Source: a bacterium UBA3734
Lineage (GTDB): Bacteria; Bacteroidota; Bacteroidia; Bacteroidales; Bacteroidaceae
Direction: 5' to 3'
NCBI GenBank assembly: GCA_002372575.1
Contig: DFHC01000084.1
Coordinates: forward strand, 1-28,198
Length of the DNA stretch: 28,198 nt
Shown: piece after piece, positions 1-10,335 of the stretch
How the letters are laid out: every line of letters begins with the position of its first letter
How positions within the stretch are numbered: position 1 is the first letter of the stretch
Made by a program: the position numbers and the translations under genes
The notes under the pieces: model-generated
What the model was told of the DNA's origin: nothing
The model's database searches: none
Seen by the model: only the letters and a program-made list of their open reading frames with translations

Positions 1-69
1 TGACGCAAACAGCAACGACTTGTCTTTTGTACGTTTGAATTTCTTTTCAACTATTTGAGATATAGTCAT
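1..69 (-). CDS. Unidentified protein, N-terminal 23 residues only (runs off the window)
   Basis: Reading the minus strand from an ATG at 69-67, the frame stays open to the window edge. The visible protein is basic and lysine-rich, starts MTISQIVEKKFKRTKDKS and continues with LLFAS. A well-formed Bacteroidetes promoter lies about 45-75 bp upstream, which supports this being a real gene start. It lies downstream of the methylase-helicase gene on the same strand, but has its own promoter. I do not recognise the family from so few residues. It is presumably another element gene. Confidence 0.5.
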   Translation of the reverse strand, partial: MTISQIVEKKFKRTKDKSLLFAS

Positions 70-110
70 ATTACTACCTTTATTAACATTTATTCGCACC
101 GAAATTTTTG

Positions 111-142
111 CAAAATTACGGAAATTAATTCAATAGGACAAA
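111..142 (-). promoter_or_regulatory. Bacteroidetes-type promoter for the partial gene at 69
   Basis: On the minus strand TTTG (142-139) is followed after 20 nt by TAATTTTG (118-111). This matches the Bacteroidetes -33 TTTG / -7 TAnnTTTG promoter. It points at the ATG at 69, leaving an untranslated leader of roughly 35 nt. It is the best-spaced promoter of this type in the window. Confidence 0.6.
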
Positions 143-211
143 TATTTTTAGAAGAAAATATTATTCAATGTTCGTTTTTGTTTTTTATATACTACAAATC
201 TAACAGAAATG

Positions 212-3200
212 TCAGAGATGTAGCCCTGATGATTTCACTTCGTTATTGAATGTTTCTTTTGTTTGGGCACCTTCAATGCCATCGGTACCATTGGCTACCT
301 GTTGCTCTGGTTCCTTGTCCTTCGCCAGTTCCAGTTGTATCTTTCGGTCAATGGCGGCCAGTTCTGACTTCAAGCCTTTCAGCTCATCTTCTTTTTTCCA
401 TTGCTTACCTACGATCTCCTTCAAGAGCGGAATGTCTTTGGCAAGTGCAACATTCTTCTCCTTGTACTGCTCAATGGTCTGGGGAATGCGCTCCAGCGAG
501 TTGATGAAGTTACGGGCTGCCGCTATCGGGTCTGACAAGGCAATAAAGCCGTTGTTATATCTGTACTTAAAGTTGCCCTCCACGCAGAACTTGTTTTGGA
601 ACATGCCAAGCCTGTCCTTGTCAAGCGGCTCACTACACATCAGGATGGGGAAGCCGTGAATCTCGCCAACACGATGGTATTCACCTTTCGTATCTGTTTC
701 CTTAGCCATTTGTTGGAGTCTCTTGCCAATGCTCTGCTCGTCGGAAGGTTTGAAACCGTCAAGACGAATGGGATTCACGAGGTTTCCATCACTGTCGAGC
801 CGCCGCTGGGACTTGTGCTTGTCAAAATCCTCCTGCAGTTTGGCAATAACGCCATTGTTGTGCTCCAGTTCTTCTTGCTTTGTTTCTAAACGCCACATAG
901 CCTCATTCCGTCCCTTGTTGAACGACTTGCGTTCACCCTCCAATGCTGCAATCTTCTTCTCCAACTTCGCCTTATCCAGCAGGTCTGTATTGCCTGAGAG
1001 AATTGCCATGTACTCCGAGAAGTTCATGCCAGACTTCTCATCCATAGCGCCCTCGTCGATGGTACGGGCACCGAGTGCGCCACTCTTCAACTGAGAGATA
1101 AACATCTGCTTGCAGTGAAGAAGATTGAACTTGTAACTGTCAAGCGACTTTTCAACCGCATAGATGATGACATCCACCTTGTTATCGGCAAAATGCTTGG
1201 CAATCTCATTCCTTGCACGTACCGCCCGACCGTTGCGCTGTTCCAAGTCGGACGGACGCCACGGTGTGTCCAAATGATGAATCGCCACAGCCCGTTTCTG
1301 GGCATTGACACCAGTTCCGAGCATGGACGTGGAGCCGAACAGTACACGGACACTGCCCTCGTTCATGGCAGAGATGACCGCCTTACGTGCCTTCTCGTTC
1401 TTGCACTCCTGTATGAAACGGATTTCATTAGCAGGAATGCCGTAGTCCTCCACCAGTTTACGCTTGATTTCAGAATAGACCGACCAGCACTCGTTACCTT
1501 GCCATGTACCCAAATCAGAGAAAACAAACTGTGTTCCCTTCTGTGCATCGAAGCGACGGTAGTAGTCCGCAATCATCTTGGCACAGTGCGAAGCCTTGTT
1601 ATCTGGATGGTCATCATAATTCGGACTAATCATACGCATATCCAATGCCATTTTACGGGCATAGTCTGTGGCAATGAGCATCTTTGCCTTTTCCTCCGTC
1701 TCTGAAAGTGGCGGACGACCGAGCAGGGTGCCATCGCCCGACTTGGCAAATTCCATCAGCCGCTTGATAAACTCTTCCTGATCGGGAGTCGGGGGGATGT
1801 TATGCAGTATCTCGTTCTTCTCAGGCCTGTCAACACCCACGTCCGCCGCCGTGCGATAGTCTGTGATTTCGTTGTAAAAGGCAGCCAGCTCCGGCACTTT
1901 GATGAAATAGCGAAAACGTTCCTTTTGTACGATGTTGTTGGTGACATTGAACTCAAAGTCGGTGGTCTTCTTGGCAAAGATAGCCGCCCACGCATCGAAG
2001 CAACGGATGTCCTGACGCTCCAGTTCACGGGGGCGCAGATACTTGAAAAGCAGATACAACTCTGTCAGCGAGTTGCTGATGGTCGTTCCCGACAGGAAAG
2101 TCGCGCCCAAATCCCTGCCTGAACGCTCTTGAATGGTACGTATCGCAAAAAGCATGTTCAACGCCCGCTGACTTCCTTCAGCGTTGCCGAGTCCAGCCAC
2201 ACGGTCGTGACGAGTATTGAACATCAGGTTCTTGAACTGGTGGCTTTCATCGACAAACAGATGGTCGATGCCCATCTGCTTGAAATCGCATACATCATCC
2301 GTGCGCGTTTCTATCTGATAGGCAATCCTCTCCAACTTCGCTTCGAGGTTGAACTTCCGCTTCTCCAGTCCGCGCAGCATTTTCTTACTGACCTCCTTAC
2401 CCTGCGCCCGCAGCACTTCAAGGTTTTCTTCCACACTGTCAAGTTCTGCCTGTAGGATCTCCTGCTGCAATTCTGGTGACTGCGGTATCTTGCCGAACTG
2501 GTCGTGCGACATAATCACACAGTCAAAGTCATTGTTCTTAATCGTATTGAAGAACTTGATGCGGTTCTGCGTCGAAAAGTCCTTTTCAGAGGCGTAGAGA
2601 ATCCGGGCATTGGGATATGCCGCCATATAGGTGACGGCAATTTCTGCCACGTTGGCCTTCAGCCCGATAATCATCGGCTTGTGCGCCAAGCCCAAACGCT
2701 TCATCTCATGCGCCGCAATGCACATAATCAGCGTCTTGCCCGTACCCACCTCATGGTCACAGATACCGCCACCGTTCTGTTTCAGCATCCAGATGCAATC
2801 TTTCTGCGAAGCATAGATATCCTTGATGCCATAGCGACGCTCCAGCGACTTCATGTCGAGGTCGGGAAAAGACTGGTGACTGCCGTCATAAGTGGGACGC
2901 ACGAAACAGTTGAACTTGCGGTTATACATGTCCGTCAGCCGTTCCTTGAACTCTGGCGACTGCTCTTCCAGCCAATCCGAAAAACCGTTGCGAATCTCGT
3001 CAATTTTTGAATTGGCCAACTGGATGCCCTCAGCATCGCGCACCTTGATGTCGTTGCCGTTGTCATCCTTGCCGATACTCTTCATCATATCGGGGCAAGT
3101 GTTGTGCAACGCATGTTTCAGCAAGGCGATGCCGTCATACGAGCGGTAGTAGCCATGCACACAGAATTCTTCCGTTATCTTCATATTCTTCTCGCTGCAG

Positions 3201-5896
3201 GCCACCGAGAACTCATCCATACTCTCTGAATACCCAATACGGATTTCCGTGCCGTAGAGTTGGGTCATATAGGCAGAGAATGTGCCCGTTGGAATCCAAC
3301 GCTCGCCGAAGTTGAAATCAAGGTCTGAAAACTGGATGCGTTCTGGAAATGATGCCTTGAGGGCTTCCAACGATTCTAACACGCGAGTGTCTGGCGTATA
3401 TTCCCTTCCGTCATTCTCTGCTGATTGCCTTTGCTGTTGAAGCCAATTCTCTATGTTTTCAGCCTTTTCAATGACATTACCTGCAATGAATCGGTCTTTG
3501 ACTTCGTAATGCCATGCCAGCGGATTGTAGTAGATGTGGCCTTCCAACCCCTTGACGAGTTCTTCCTCTGACATGCTGACAAGGCGACTCATATAATCCA
3601 GTTCAACCTTGCCGTATTTGTTGAGGGATGCTGACAGGGCTTCCTCCGGCGTGTCAACCTGCGTCACCTCGCCCGTGTTGAACGACACGGGATGGTCGAA
3701 AATGTCCGCCTTGACAAACCGGCCGTTCTCCACCCGTTCAATAGCGAAGAGGTCACGGCTATGTACATCCATCAGTAGCAGTTTGGTGGTCTGGGCTTGG
3801 TTCAGGTTCCCATAGTCCTTGACAAACTGGTCGTACAGGGCATTCAGCTCCTCGCGCAGCTTCTTGTTTTCCTCGTGGTTGTCAGCCTCGTAGGCATATA
3901 GGTTCTCATAGGTGTCTCGTATGGAAATATATGCAGTTAGCCGTTTGGTTTGTGACGCATTCAGTTCCAGCGGATGGAAGGTGGCACCATATTCCGACAC
4001 GCTGCGCAGGTGTCCGAGGTTGCCATCCTTGTCCAGAACGATTGTCCCATCACGGTAGAATGGCAGAGGTTCACCATCGTAAGGACGGGGGGCAGGGTCG
4101 AAGGGCTGCCGATTTTTTGATGATGCCGTTTGATGAAGACCTGATGTCTGTTGTCCAGCATTGTGACTGCCATACTTCTCCATGGCCTCCTTAGATGGCA
4201 GAAATATCGGATTCATCGTGTCCTGGATCCCCAAACGCTTCAATTGAGCCTGACGGTGCTCCTCTGCGATGACACGCAGCCTAATTCTTTGTTCTGGTGT
4301 CATGTCCATCATCACCTCATAAAACCCGTTGATAGGAGGATTGTCCTCCCAATTGATGTTGGCATAGATGTCATCGGGATTGTTGGGTGTATTCTCCTTT
4401 GGTTCCTCTTTCTTTTCTATGTTATGAATGGTAGAGAAATCCAATGCCAGCGTGTGTTGGATGATGTCGGCCTTTTTCTTCTTGGATTTGGGTTCTGAAG
4501 GCTTTTTTACTTTTGTTTTAGTCTTCTCCGTCGATTGTTGCCGAATATTTCCTTGTACGACTTCCTCACCATTTTCTTTCCAGAGGTCGAAAAGAGAAAG
4601 CATGGGAGAGGGTGACGGCTTCTCTTTAGGCTGTTCCTGCACTGTCGGCTCGATGGTCTTTTCTTGTGTCGGGACAGTTTTCTGTTGTTCCGCTTCCTGA
4701 GTGACGGTTTCCCCATTTATGACTTCGGCATCCTTAGCCGCTTTTCCTTTATACAGGGAGTAGTTGAAGTGGACGCTGATGTCTGCCTGTATCACCTTTG
4801 CCATGTCCGCAGCAATACCGTTCACACCGCCCTCGTGGCTGTATTCCATGGCAGGTTTGCCGTAAGGATTGGTGCCAAGTTTGGCAGAGGTGTGGACGAT
4901 ATGGTCGCCATGCGCCACAAAATAGGCACTTGTCCCCATCCCGTCCACTTCGTTCACGTTGATGAAAAGACGGTCGGTTTCCGTCAGCTCTTTTTTGGAT
5001 GCATTCTTCTGAAGGATAATAAGGTCGCTGCCTACTTCCGTATTGGCATTCTCTGTAAAAAGATTGTTAGGCAGACGGACGGCGCTCACAAGGTCGGCAT
5101 GGCATAGCATTTCCTCACGGATGGGTGCTGACGTCGGGGAGTCCATGACTCCCTGCGAAGTGACAAATGCCACCACGCCACCATTATGCACTGCATCCAG
5201 TGCCTTCAGGAAGAAATAGTTGTGTACCGCCTTGGCAGCCTGCCGCCTGACGGGTTCCTTGCTGTTGGTGTAGGCTGGGTCAAAGACGGCAATGTCACCG
5301 AAGGGAATGTTTGAAACCGCCATGTCGAAATAGTTCTCAAATGGCTTTGCCAGTTTCTCGAATCCCTCTATCCTTACAACGGAATCAGGGTGCAGGGCTT
5401 TCATCACCTTGCCTGTCAGAAGGTCTTTCTCGTAGGCCATGACGTATGCGTCCCTGTTTTTCTGCTTCACCGCATCCACGAACACACCGATGCCAGAAGA
5501 TGGCTCAAGGACTCTCTCAGGCACGATTCCGAAATAGCTGAACGTATCGACAAGGGTGTTCACAAAGACATTGGGGGTGTAGAAAGCCGTCAGTACGGAT
5601 GATTTCAGGCTGTCCACATAGCGTTTGTATTCCAGTTCCGATTGTGAATTTTCCCTCAATAAGTTGTGTAGTTCCATTGTCTTGGTGAACAATGGCATTT
5701 CGGACTGGGGCCACTTGGTGGAATCTGACAGACTGGTGGCTGGATAGAGGATGCACTTCAAACCGCCGAAACCGCTGAAGCCACGCAGTATATCCTGTTC
5801 TTCCGTGGTGGGAGGGCGCCTTTCACGCTCTATCAGGAATAACGTCCTGATGGCATCTATGTTTTTCTGCAAGTGTTCCTTTCTATTGTATGCCAT
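212..5896 (-). CDS. Giant N6-adenine DNA methylase / SNF2-type helicase
   Basis: A protein of about 1894 residues that combines a DNA methyltransferase with a helicase and is a common cargo of Bacteroidales integrative elements. Near the N-terminus are TAFYTP (about residues 103-108), an AdoMet-binding [10 protein letters not shown] (about 130) and NIPF (about 196), a variant of the N6-adenine methylase NPPY/F motif. A low-complexity Pro/Glu/Lys linker follows (about 395-480). The helicase half has a Walker A GTGKT (about 1050), a DEAH-like DESHQFKN (about 1217) and a motif VI-like [11 protein letters not shown] (about 1556), then a charged, coiled-coil-like C-terminus. I chose the ATG at 5896 rather than 5923 because relatives begin with MAYN/MSYN; this start overlaps the DUF1896 stop by 14 nt. 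Possible roles are protection of transferred DNA from host restriction or a defence function; neither is shown here. Confidence 0.85.
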   Translation of the reverse strand: MAYNRKEHLQKNIDAIRTLFLIERERRPPTTEEQDILRGFSGFGGLKCILYPATSLSDSTKWPQSEMPLFTKTMELHNLLRENSQSELEYKRYVDSLKSSVLTAFYTPNVFVNTLVDTFSYFGIVPERVLEPSSGIGVFVDAVKQKNRDAYVMAYEKDLLTGKVMKALHPDSVVRIEGFEKLAKPFENYFDMAVSNIPFGDIAVFDPAYTNSKEPVRRQAAKAVHNYFFLKALDAVHNGGVVAFVTSQGVMDSPTSAPIREEMLCHADLVSAVRLPNNLFTENANTEVGSDLIILQKNASKKELTETDRLFINVNEVDGMGTSAYFVAHGDHIVHTSAKLGTNPYGKPAMEYSHEGGVNGIAADMAKVIQADISVHFNYSLYKGKAAKDAEVINGETVTQEAEQQKTVPTQEKTIEPTVQEQPKEKPSPSPMLSLFDLWKENGEEVVQGNIRQQSTEKTKTKVKKPSEPKSKKKKADIIQHTLALDFSTIHNIEKKEEPKENTPNNPDDIYANINWEDNPPINGFYEVMMDMTPEQRIRLRVIAEEHRQAQLKRLGIQDTMNPIFLPSKEAMEKYGSHNAGQQTSGLHQTASSKNRQPFDPAPRPYDGEPLPFYRDGTIVLDKDGNLGHLRSVSEYGATFHPLELNASQTKRLTAYISIRDTYENLYAYEADNHEENKKLREELNALYDQFVKDYGNLNQAQTTKLLLMDVHSRDLFAIERVENGRFVKADIFDHPVSFNTGEVTQVDTPEEALSASLNKYGKVELDYMSRLVSMSEEELVKGLEGHIYYNPLAWHYEVKDRFIAGNVIEKAENIENWLQQQRQSAENDGREYTPDTRVLESLEALKASFPERIQFSDLDFNFGERWIPTGTFSAYMTQLYGTEIRIGYSESMDEFSVACSEKNMKITEEFCVHGYYRSYDGIALLKHALHNTCPDMMKSIGKDDNGNDIKVRDAEGIQLANSKIDEIRNGFSDWLEEQSPEFKERLTDMYNRKFNCFVRPTYDGSHQSFPDLDMKSLERRYGIKDIYASQKDCIWMLKQNGGGICDHEVGTGKTLIMCIAAHEMKRLGLAHKPMIIGLKANVAEIAVTYMAAYPNARILYASEKDFSTQNRIKFFNTIKNNDFDCVIMSHDQFGKIPQSPELQQEILQAELDSVEENLEVLRAQGKEVSKKMLRGLEKRKFNLEAKLERIAYQIETRTDDVCDFKQMGIDHLFVDESHQFKNLMFNTRHDRVAGLGNAEGSQRALNMLFAIRTIQERSGRDLGATFLSGTTISNSLTELYLLFKYLRPRELERQDIRCFDAWAAIFAKKTTDFEFNVTNNIVQKERFRYFIKVPELAAFYNEITDYRTAADVGVDRPEKNEILHNIPPTPDQEEFIKRLMEFAKSGDGTLLGRPPLSETEEKAKMLIATDYARKMALDMRMISPNYDDHPDNKASHCAKMIADYYRRFDAQKGTQFVFSDLGTWQGNECWSVYSEIKRKLVEDYGIPANEIRFIQECKNEKARKAVISAMNEGSVRVLFGSTSMLGTGVNAQKRAVAIHHLDTPWRPSDLEQRNGRAVRARNEIAKHFADNKVDVIIYAVEKSLDSYKFNLLHCKQMFISQLKSGALGARTIDEGAMDEKSGMNFSEYMAILSGNTDLLDKAKLEKKIAALEGERKSFNKGRNEAMWRLETKQEELEHNNGVIAKLQEDFDKHKSQRRLDSDGNLVNPIRLDGFKPSDEQSIGKRLQQMAKETDTKGEYHRVGEIHGFPILMCSEPLDKDRLGMFQNKFCVEGNFKYRYNNGFIALSDPIAAARNFINSLERIPQTIEQYKEKNVALAKDIPLLKEIVGKQWKKEDELKGLKSELAAIDRKIQLELAKDKEPEQQVANGTDGIEGAQTKETFNNEVKSSGLHL

Positions 5897-6338
5897 GCTG
5901 TCTGAGGTATAGCGCAACGGCACCAGTCAGTTCATCATGAAGGTTCTGGTATCCGTCGCTGAGCGCAAAATCATCGTCGGAAAGGTTGTAGATGGAAAAT
6001 ACCTTGCCCATGAACGGCAGCAGGCTTTCTGCCAGTTGCTCATGCAGAAGTGGAGGGATGATATTCTCAAACTCCGTATCAATGACGCCCAGCAGAATGT
6101 CGTACTGCGAATGGTGCAATCCTCTCGTGAGTGCAGACACAGCCAGCTCCTGTGCCTGATCGGTAGGATGTCCGCTCCTCCGTTCTTGCTCGTAGGTTTC
6201 TGCCGCTTCTTCCGCACGGGTATGGACGAAGCCATGGTCATACTGCTGTGGAAACTTGTGCTGACGCAGATAGTCCAACAGATAAAGTTCGTAGTAGTTC
6301 AGTTCCTGCTTGATAGTCGGTGATGTGTCGTTCATCAT
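5883..6338 (-). CDS. DUF1896 family protein
   Basis: A 151-residue acidic, mostly helical protein with no signal peptide or membrane segment. It matches the DUF1896 pattern: [14 protein letters not shown] near residue 13, a central [11 protein letters not shown] and a C-terminal [12 protein letters not shown]. This family has no established biochemical role and is found mainly in Bacteroidetes mobile elements. Its ATG overlaps the stop codon of the upstream topoisomerase-like gene by 4 bp (ATGA), and its 3' end overlaps the methylase-helicase start by 14 bp. The three genes are therefore probably translated together and may work in one process. A second ATG immediately follows the first, so the start could be one codon later. 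Confidence 0.8.
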   Translation of the reverse strand: MMNDTSPTIKQELNYYELYLLDYLRQHKFPQQYDHGFVHTRAEEAAETYEQERRSGHPTDQAQELAVSALTRGLHHSQYDILLGVIDTEFENIIPPLLHEQLAESLLPFMGKVFSIYNLSDDDFALSDGYQNLHDELTGAVALYLRQHGIQ

Positions 6339-8140
6339 GCTTTATCTTTGATATATTCAATCATTTCCCGTGTCTCTCTGCTGATAGGCTGGATTCGTGT
6401 TGCGAACAGAGTCTCAGAAGCCTGCAGTTCACGGACGATGGCTTCTGCGTACATTTTTACCATCGCCTTGCAATACGGTCCTTCGGCAAGGTTTCTGTTA
6501 AAGTAGCCCATGTGTTGGGGACTGCCGATAATCATGTCGCGTACAATGGAATAGAGTGCCAGCCCTTTTTCCGTCGGAACCATTTCCTTTTCAAATGTGT
6601 CGATGTATCCTTGTTCGAAGAGCATCCGAATGGCATTGATTTTCTCTTTCGTTGTACCGAGGTCGAAAAGGTCTGCCTCCACAAGCAATGTCTCCGCCGT
6701 GTGAAGCCGAACAGCTGCGCAACCCTTCTTGGTGATGGAAACCCCATAGAAATGTTCCTTGTCGCCCTTATTCCAGCGATGGTTAACAACAGGATGGTAG
6801 CTGTTCGCATTTTTTCGGTTCACCATGGCAGTCCATCCTTTTTCCTTGATGGCACTTTTCGTAAAAGAAAACTGGTGTCCGTCGAATTCTGCAGTGACGG
6901 TAGATGTATTTATCTGTGCATCCTCGCCGAATGCCAAAATCATTCGCTCCACGATGAGGTCGTAGATTCTCTGCTCATCTTGTGTCAGCTTATGCAGATA
7001 AGGGTTGTATTTGCGTTCCGTCAGGCAGATGCCGACGTGTCCACACCTTCCATAATGTTCTGTGTAACAATCCCTGTCGCGCTTGGCAATCTTCAGGATC
7101 ATCCGCTCCCATTTGATATCACTTCGGAGGTCATTGACGGTGTTGTTCCAAAACTCTCGGACTTCGCTCTGACCGATGTGTCTTTTTGATGAAAACGGCC
7201 ATGTAATCAGTCCGAAGTCAAAGAGTTTCTGCAGGCACTGAGTCGTATAGATGACACCGAAACCGTATTTGACATTGGCTGCTATCAAAACGTCTTGATA
7301 GTTGAATAGTGGGGGCGACGGTTCTTTTTGGGTATTCACGGAAACTTTGCTGATTATAACAGGCTTTTTGCCTATGGCTGAGCGCATCTTGACATAAAGC
7401 GCATTGGCGGCTGCCACATCGGCAAACCGCTTGTCCGATTGGAATCGATGCACTTCGCCATTACGTTCCAAGGAGAAATTCACTTGATAGACGGCTTCCA
7501 TTTTTTGTCCCTTGTTTGCCTTGTAGCGCCTGCAAATTAAGGACAGCAGAGGCGTGGCGATGCGGTCAATCTTATGGACTCCTTTGCCATATACTTTTTC
7601 CAACAGGTGAGTGGCATTGGCAGATACAAGCCAGTCGGCCTTCTGCTTATTAAATGCCTGCTCATACTTCTGCTGCACACCGCGTATCTGTTGGCGATTC
7701 ATAATACTATCACGGATGCCTTTGGGAGAAAGGGAACGGCAACATAGCTGGAATAGGAATCCCTTAGGGATGGTGATTAGCATAGGACCACCTTTTAGCA
7801 ATGTCGCCTGCAGGTTTGATGTCGCCAGATAGACATACGTGCTGTTGGCAATCAGTCTTGAAAGGATGCGGGCATAGTTCATCATCTTTTCGCCAGATTT
7901 TTGCTGGCCTTTCTGTGGAAGGAGCACCACGGGGAGCTTTTCTGGAATCATTGGCAGTTCCATTGGTGGAAGGGTGTCGAGTGCCTTGGAAAGTTCAGGA
8001 CTGAGACCGAGGTGGATGTCCTCCAGCCATGTCACGGCATAGTCGTTACCAGCATAATAGTGGTTTTCCTCATCACTGGCCCCGACGATTTTTGCATATT
8101 GCTTTGCTATATGCTGAGTGTCTGCGATAATCGTAATCAT
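6335..8140 (-). CDS. Type IA topoisomerase (Topo III-like) homologue lacking catalytic residues
   Basis: A 601-residue protein recognisable as topoisomerase III-like along its length: a Toprim-like start (MITIIAD), VTWLEDIHLGL, the KADWLVSANAT motif (about 167-177), IDRIATPLLSLI (about 191-202), the LFNYQDVLIAANVKYGFG segment (about 278) and a C-terminal TTKEKINAIRMLFEQGYI with PTEKG. The catalytic positions look destroyed. The motif around the active tyrosine, normally YPRT, reads WPFS (314-317). The Toprim glutamate is Asp7, its neighbouring lysine is Thr8, and the acidic ATDxDREGE motif aligns with ATSNLQATL (106-114). Family knowledge predicts no strand cleavage. A DNA-binding or structural role in element transfer is my inference. 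It overlaps the DUF1896 start by 4 bp. No zinc fingers are seen. Confidence 0.8.
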   Translation of the reverse strand: MITIIADTQHIAKQYAKIVGASDEENHYYAGNDYAVTWLEDIHLGLSPELSKALDTLPPMELPMIPEKLPVVLLPQKGQQKSGEKMMNYARILSRLIANSTYVYLATSNLQATLLKGGPMLITIPKGFLFQLCCRSLSPKGIRDSIMNRQQIRGVQQKYEQAFNKQKADWLVSANATHLLEKVYGKGVHKIDRIATPLLSLICRRYKANKGQKMEAVYQVNFSLERNGEVHRFQSDKRFADVAAANALYVKMRSAIGKKPVIISKVSVNTQKEPSPPLFNYQDVLIAANVKYGFGVIYTTQCLQKLFDFGLITWPFSSKRHIGQSEVREFWNNTVNDLRSDIKWERMILKIAKRDRDCYTEHYGRCGHVGICLTERKYNPYLHKLTQDEQRIYDLIVERMILAFGEDAQINTSTVTAEFDGHQFSFTKSAIKEKGWTAMVNRKNANSYHPVVNHRWNKGDKEHFYGVSITKKGCAAVRLHTAETLLVEADLFDLGTTKEKINAIRMLFEQGYIDTFEKEMVPTEKGLALYSIVRDMIIGSPQHMGYFNRNLAEGPYCKAMVKMYAEAIVRELQASETLFATRIQPISRETREMIEYIKDKA

Positions 8141-8183
8141 AATAATTTCTTCATTTGATGTTGATTTTTTTTGTGATTGGAAA

Positions 8184-8219
8184 AGCCCGTTCCCGATTGT
8201 TCCCCAATGGGAACGGGCT
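8184..8219 (-). terminator. Perfect 11-bp inverted repeat, probable terminator or attenuator
   Basis: Positions 8184-8194 (agcccgttccc) and 8209-8219 (gggaacgggct) are exact reverse complements around a 14-nt loop that can add a short ATTG/CAAT stem. On the minus strand the hairpin lies 33 nt after the DUF3945 stop and is followed by only four T residues, so it is a weak intrinsic terminator. It may separate the DUF3945 gene from the topoisomerase-like gene. Confidence 0.5.
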
Positions 8220-8252
8220 AATCAGTGAGTGAAAGGGTAGCGCATTCCACGC

Positions 8253-9803
8253 CTACATTTTCAGGCCTTTTGACTTTTTTTTCTCAGGTTTTTCCTGCTT
8301 GACGGCTGCATCCCTCTGTTCCTGTTGCCTGGCATCCTTCGGGGCTGTCTGTCCCTTCTTCAAGGGCTCCTTCACGCCTTTTGTCTGCTCGTTGGTCTTC
8401 CCCTCGCTATTTACAGCCACCTGCGTCCGGCTCTCGGAAGCAGGTTTCTGGCTAACCGCCTTGTCGGGGTCATTTGCATAGGTGAGCGGTCGGCCTTTCT
8501 CGGGATTGAACTTCAGGTACATCGTTGCAGGCACACCCTGTTTGTCGGGCACTCCGTCGAGTTTGATGGTCTTGCCTTCCAGATAGTCACGCTTCTGTTC
8601 TTCGGTGAACTCCACGCCCTTCCATTTGCCGATAGGCTTGATGTTGCCGTTCTCATCCGTCCATTGGGGACGATGCTGTTTCTGGGTATTGTCACCATCA
8701 GCCGTTTGCGACGTTTTCTCGGCCTGCTGACTTTGGTCCACTTTCTGATTCTGCCCTTTCTGCTGACGGTTGCCACGTGGAACGAACTCAACACCTTTCT
8801 CCTCAACATTGACCTGTAAGGTGGCCGTAAACTTGCGGCCGTTGGCAAGTTCAATCTCCTTGTTCTTCAAGGGCAGTCCGGCACGGAGCATGTCCTGTTC
8901 CTGCCTTGTCAGTTCCGTGATGCCAATCTTCTCAGGGATGCGCAGGCGTCGCACGGGCAGGTCGGTAATCTCATTGGTATGGCGGTCGATGCTGATGATG
9001 CTGGGCACAAGTTTCCCGTTGGCGTCCATGAGATCGACGACACGACCCATGTTACCGTAGTTTTTCAAGGCAGATTTGTCGGCCTCGGAAAAAGTGTGAC
9101 CTTTGTATTCCTGTTCTAAATTGGCTTCCTTGCGAATGAGGTGAGGAACAAGGCTCACACTGCCATCCTCGTTCTTTTTGAAGGACAGACGGGCAGCGGT
9201 TTCCAACGGCTCACCACCGAAATTGGGATGAACAGTGATGAGGTTGCTCTTGCCGTAGTTGAGCATCTTGGTAAGGTCGCCTGACTGTTCGAGTTGGTCA
9301 CGGGAAACACCCCATTTCTTCTGGATTTCCTCCCAATTGACCTTGGTTCCGTCGATGGGTTGGTACTGGTGCTTGTTGCTCTCTGGCTGCTGGCCTTGTG
9401 CCTCGGCAGCATTTTGTTTGCTTGGGTTCTGTTCCATTGATTTCTTGTTTTGATGGTTGTTTTTGTTCTGCCAGTTGGCTGTGTCGATTCTTTCGCCTTC
9501 GATTTCCGCTTTGGCCTTATCCGGGTCTGCCAAAAATCGTTCAATTGCGTCTGTCGTAGTCTTGCTGAAACCGAAACGGGTCGGTTCCTTGCACTGGCGA
9601 ATGAAATTCGTAAAGAAGTTGTCGAGGGCATTGCCGTTCTTGTCGAAACGGAGAAAGTCCTGATGGTTCTCTGGCGCGATGGGGACTTTTTGGGGAGTTC
9701 CCTTCTCATCGAGTCCCGTGACGATTCCACGCTCTCCTGTCTGATTGTCCGTGACAATCAGAACATCCTTGTCATTTTTTTGCTTTTCTGGTTCTTTGTC
9801 CAT
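8253..9803 (-). CDS. DUF4099 / DUF3945 domain protein
   Basis: A 516-residue hydrophilic protein. A DUF4099-like segment (about 155-190) contains WEEIQKKWGVSRDQLEQSGD and KMLNYGKSN. It is followed by a DUF3945-like region (about 235-345: YGNMGRVVDLM, LPVRRLRIPEKIG, LTRQEQDMLRAGLPL) and a second, shorter DUF3945-like unit (about 380-440: GKWKGVEFTEEQKRDYLEGK). Gln/Asn-rich and Lys-rich linkers separate the units, and the protein ends in a basic KPEKKKSKGLKM tail. The families have no firm biochemical assignment but recur in Bacteroidales conjugative elements next to topoisomerase genes, as here. There is no signal peptide or membrane segment, so it probably acts in the cytoplasm, perhaps on DNA during transfer. 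Confidence 0.8.
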   Translation of the reverse strand: MDKEPEKQKNDKDVLIVTDNQTGERGIVTGLDEKGTPQKVPIAPENHQDFLRFDKNGNALDNFFTNFIRQCKEPTRFGFSKTTTDAIERFLADPDKAKAEIEGERIDTANWQNKNNHQNKKSMEQNPSKQNAAEAQGQQPESNKHQYQPIDGTKVNWEEIQKKWGVSRDQLEQSGDLTKMLNYGKSNLITVHPNFGGEPLETAARLSFKKNEDGSVSLVPHLIRKEANLEQEYKGHTFSEADKSALKNYGNMGRVVDLMDANGKLVPSIISIDRHTNEITDLPVRRLRIPEKIGITELTRQEQDMLRAGLPLKNKEIELANGRKFTATLQVNVEEKGVEFVPRGNRQQKGQNQKVDQSQQAEKTSQTADGDNTQKQHRPQWTDENGNIKPIGKWKGVEFTEEQKRDYLEGKTIKLDGVPDKQGVPATMYLKFNPEKGRPLTYANDPDKAVSQKPASESRTQVAVNSEGKTNEQTKGVKEPLKKGQTAPKDARQQEQRDAAVKQEKPEKKKSKGLKM

Positions 9804-9875
9804 TGTTGTTCGGATTTTGAAAGTTGTTACTAATGTGGGTTCATTCTTAATCTATACTAATTGCCGGCTGTATAG

Positions 9876-10214
9876 TCATTTCCATGAAGGGCGTTTCATC
9901 TGGCTGATTTTCTCCGCAAGCTGTCCGCCCTTGTCCTTCTTGTTCTTGCGGATAAATGCCCAAATGTCACTTTCCTTGTAATACACTCGGTGTCGCAGGA
10001 CACAGTAGGGCAATAAACCCTCTGTACGGTAGCGCTGTGAGGTTCGGGGACTGATGTTCAGAATTTGGCAGAAGTCGGCATCGTCAAGCATACCATCCTC
10101 ATCGGTTTCTGCCGCCTGACCTTTGAGCTGCTGCAGTTCACCCATCATCTTTTCCTGATGGTGGCTGATACGGGCCATCCACTGGTCGAAATAATCTTTT
10201 GAAAGTTGTTCCAT
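9876..10214 (-). CDS. Small helix-turn-helix (excisionase-like) protein A
   Basis: A 112-residue protein with an N-terminal helical segment and a C-terminal MerR/excisionase-type helix-turn-helix: LDDADFCQILNISPRTSQRYRTEGLLPYC, then the winged part HRVYYKESDIWAFI (about residues 43-87). This fold is typical of recombination directionality factors and small regulators of Bacteroidales mobile elements. It heads the leftward gene block and is separated by 226 bp from a divergent pair of genes of the same fold. The promoter-like TAATTTTG at 10248-10241 lies about 27-34 bp upstream of its ATG. Whether it is an excision factor or a transcription regulator cannot be told from sequence. Confidence 0.8.
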   Translation of the reverse strand: MEQLSKDYFDQWMARISHHQEKMMGELQQLKGQAAETDEDGMLDDADFCQILNISPRTSQRYRTEGLLPYCVLRHRVYYKESDIWAFIRKNKKDKGGQLAEKISQMKRPSWK

Positions 10215-10240
10215 ATTCGTCTGATTTCAAGTTTCGGCTG

Positions 10241-10248
10241 CAAAATTA
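10241..10248 (-). promoter_or_regulatory. -7 box TAATTTTG upstream of HTH protein A
   Basis: The minus strand reads TAATTTTG at 10248-10241, matching the Bacteroidetes -7 consensus TAnnTTTG. No TTTG is found at the usual -33 spacing, so this may be a weak or activator-dependent promoter. Confidence 0.4.
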
Positions 10249-10335
10249 GGGGCGTTCAAGCAACCCATTTCACTAATAAGTGCTTACTAAGGAAAACTTT
10301 TTTGAAAAAAGTTGGTTGAAAAGTGATTTTTCAGA

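Noticed and set aside
141..162. AT-only inverted repeat (aatatttt / aaaatatt) after the methylase-helicase stop
   Set aside because: It has no GC pairs and overlaps the promoter region of the next gene; likely chance in AT-rich DNA.
246..5602. Many plus-strand open frames of 60-200 codons opposite the methylase-helicase gene
   Set aside because: They lie antisense to a coding frame with clear domains, show no family motifs and have no promoters; they are shadow frames.
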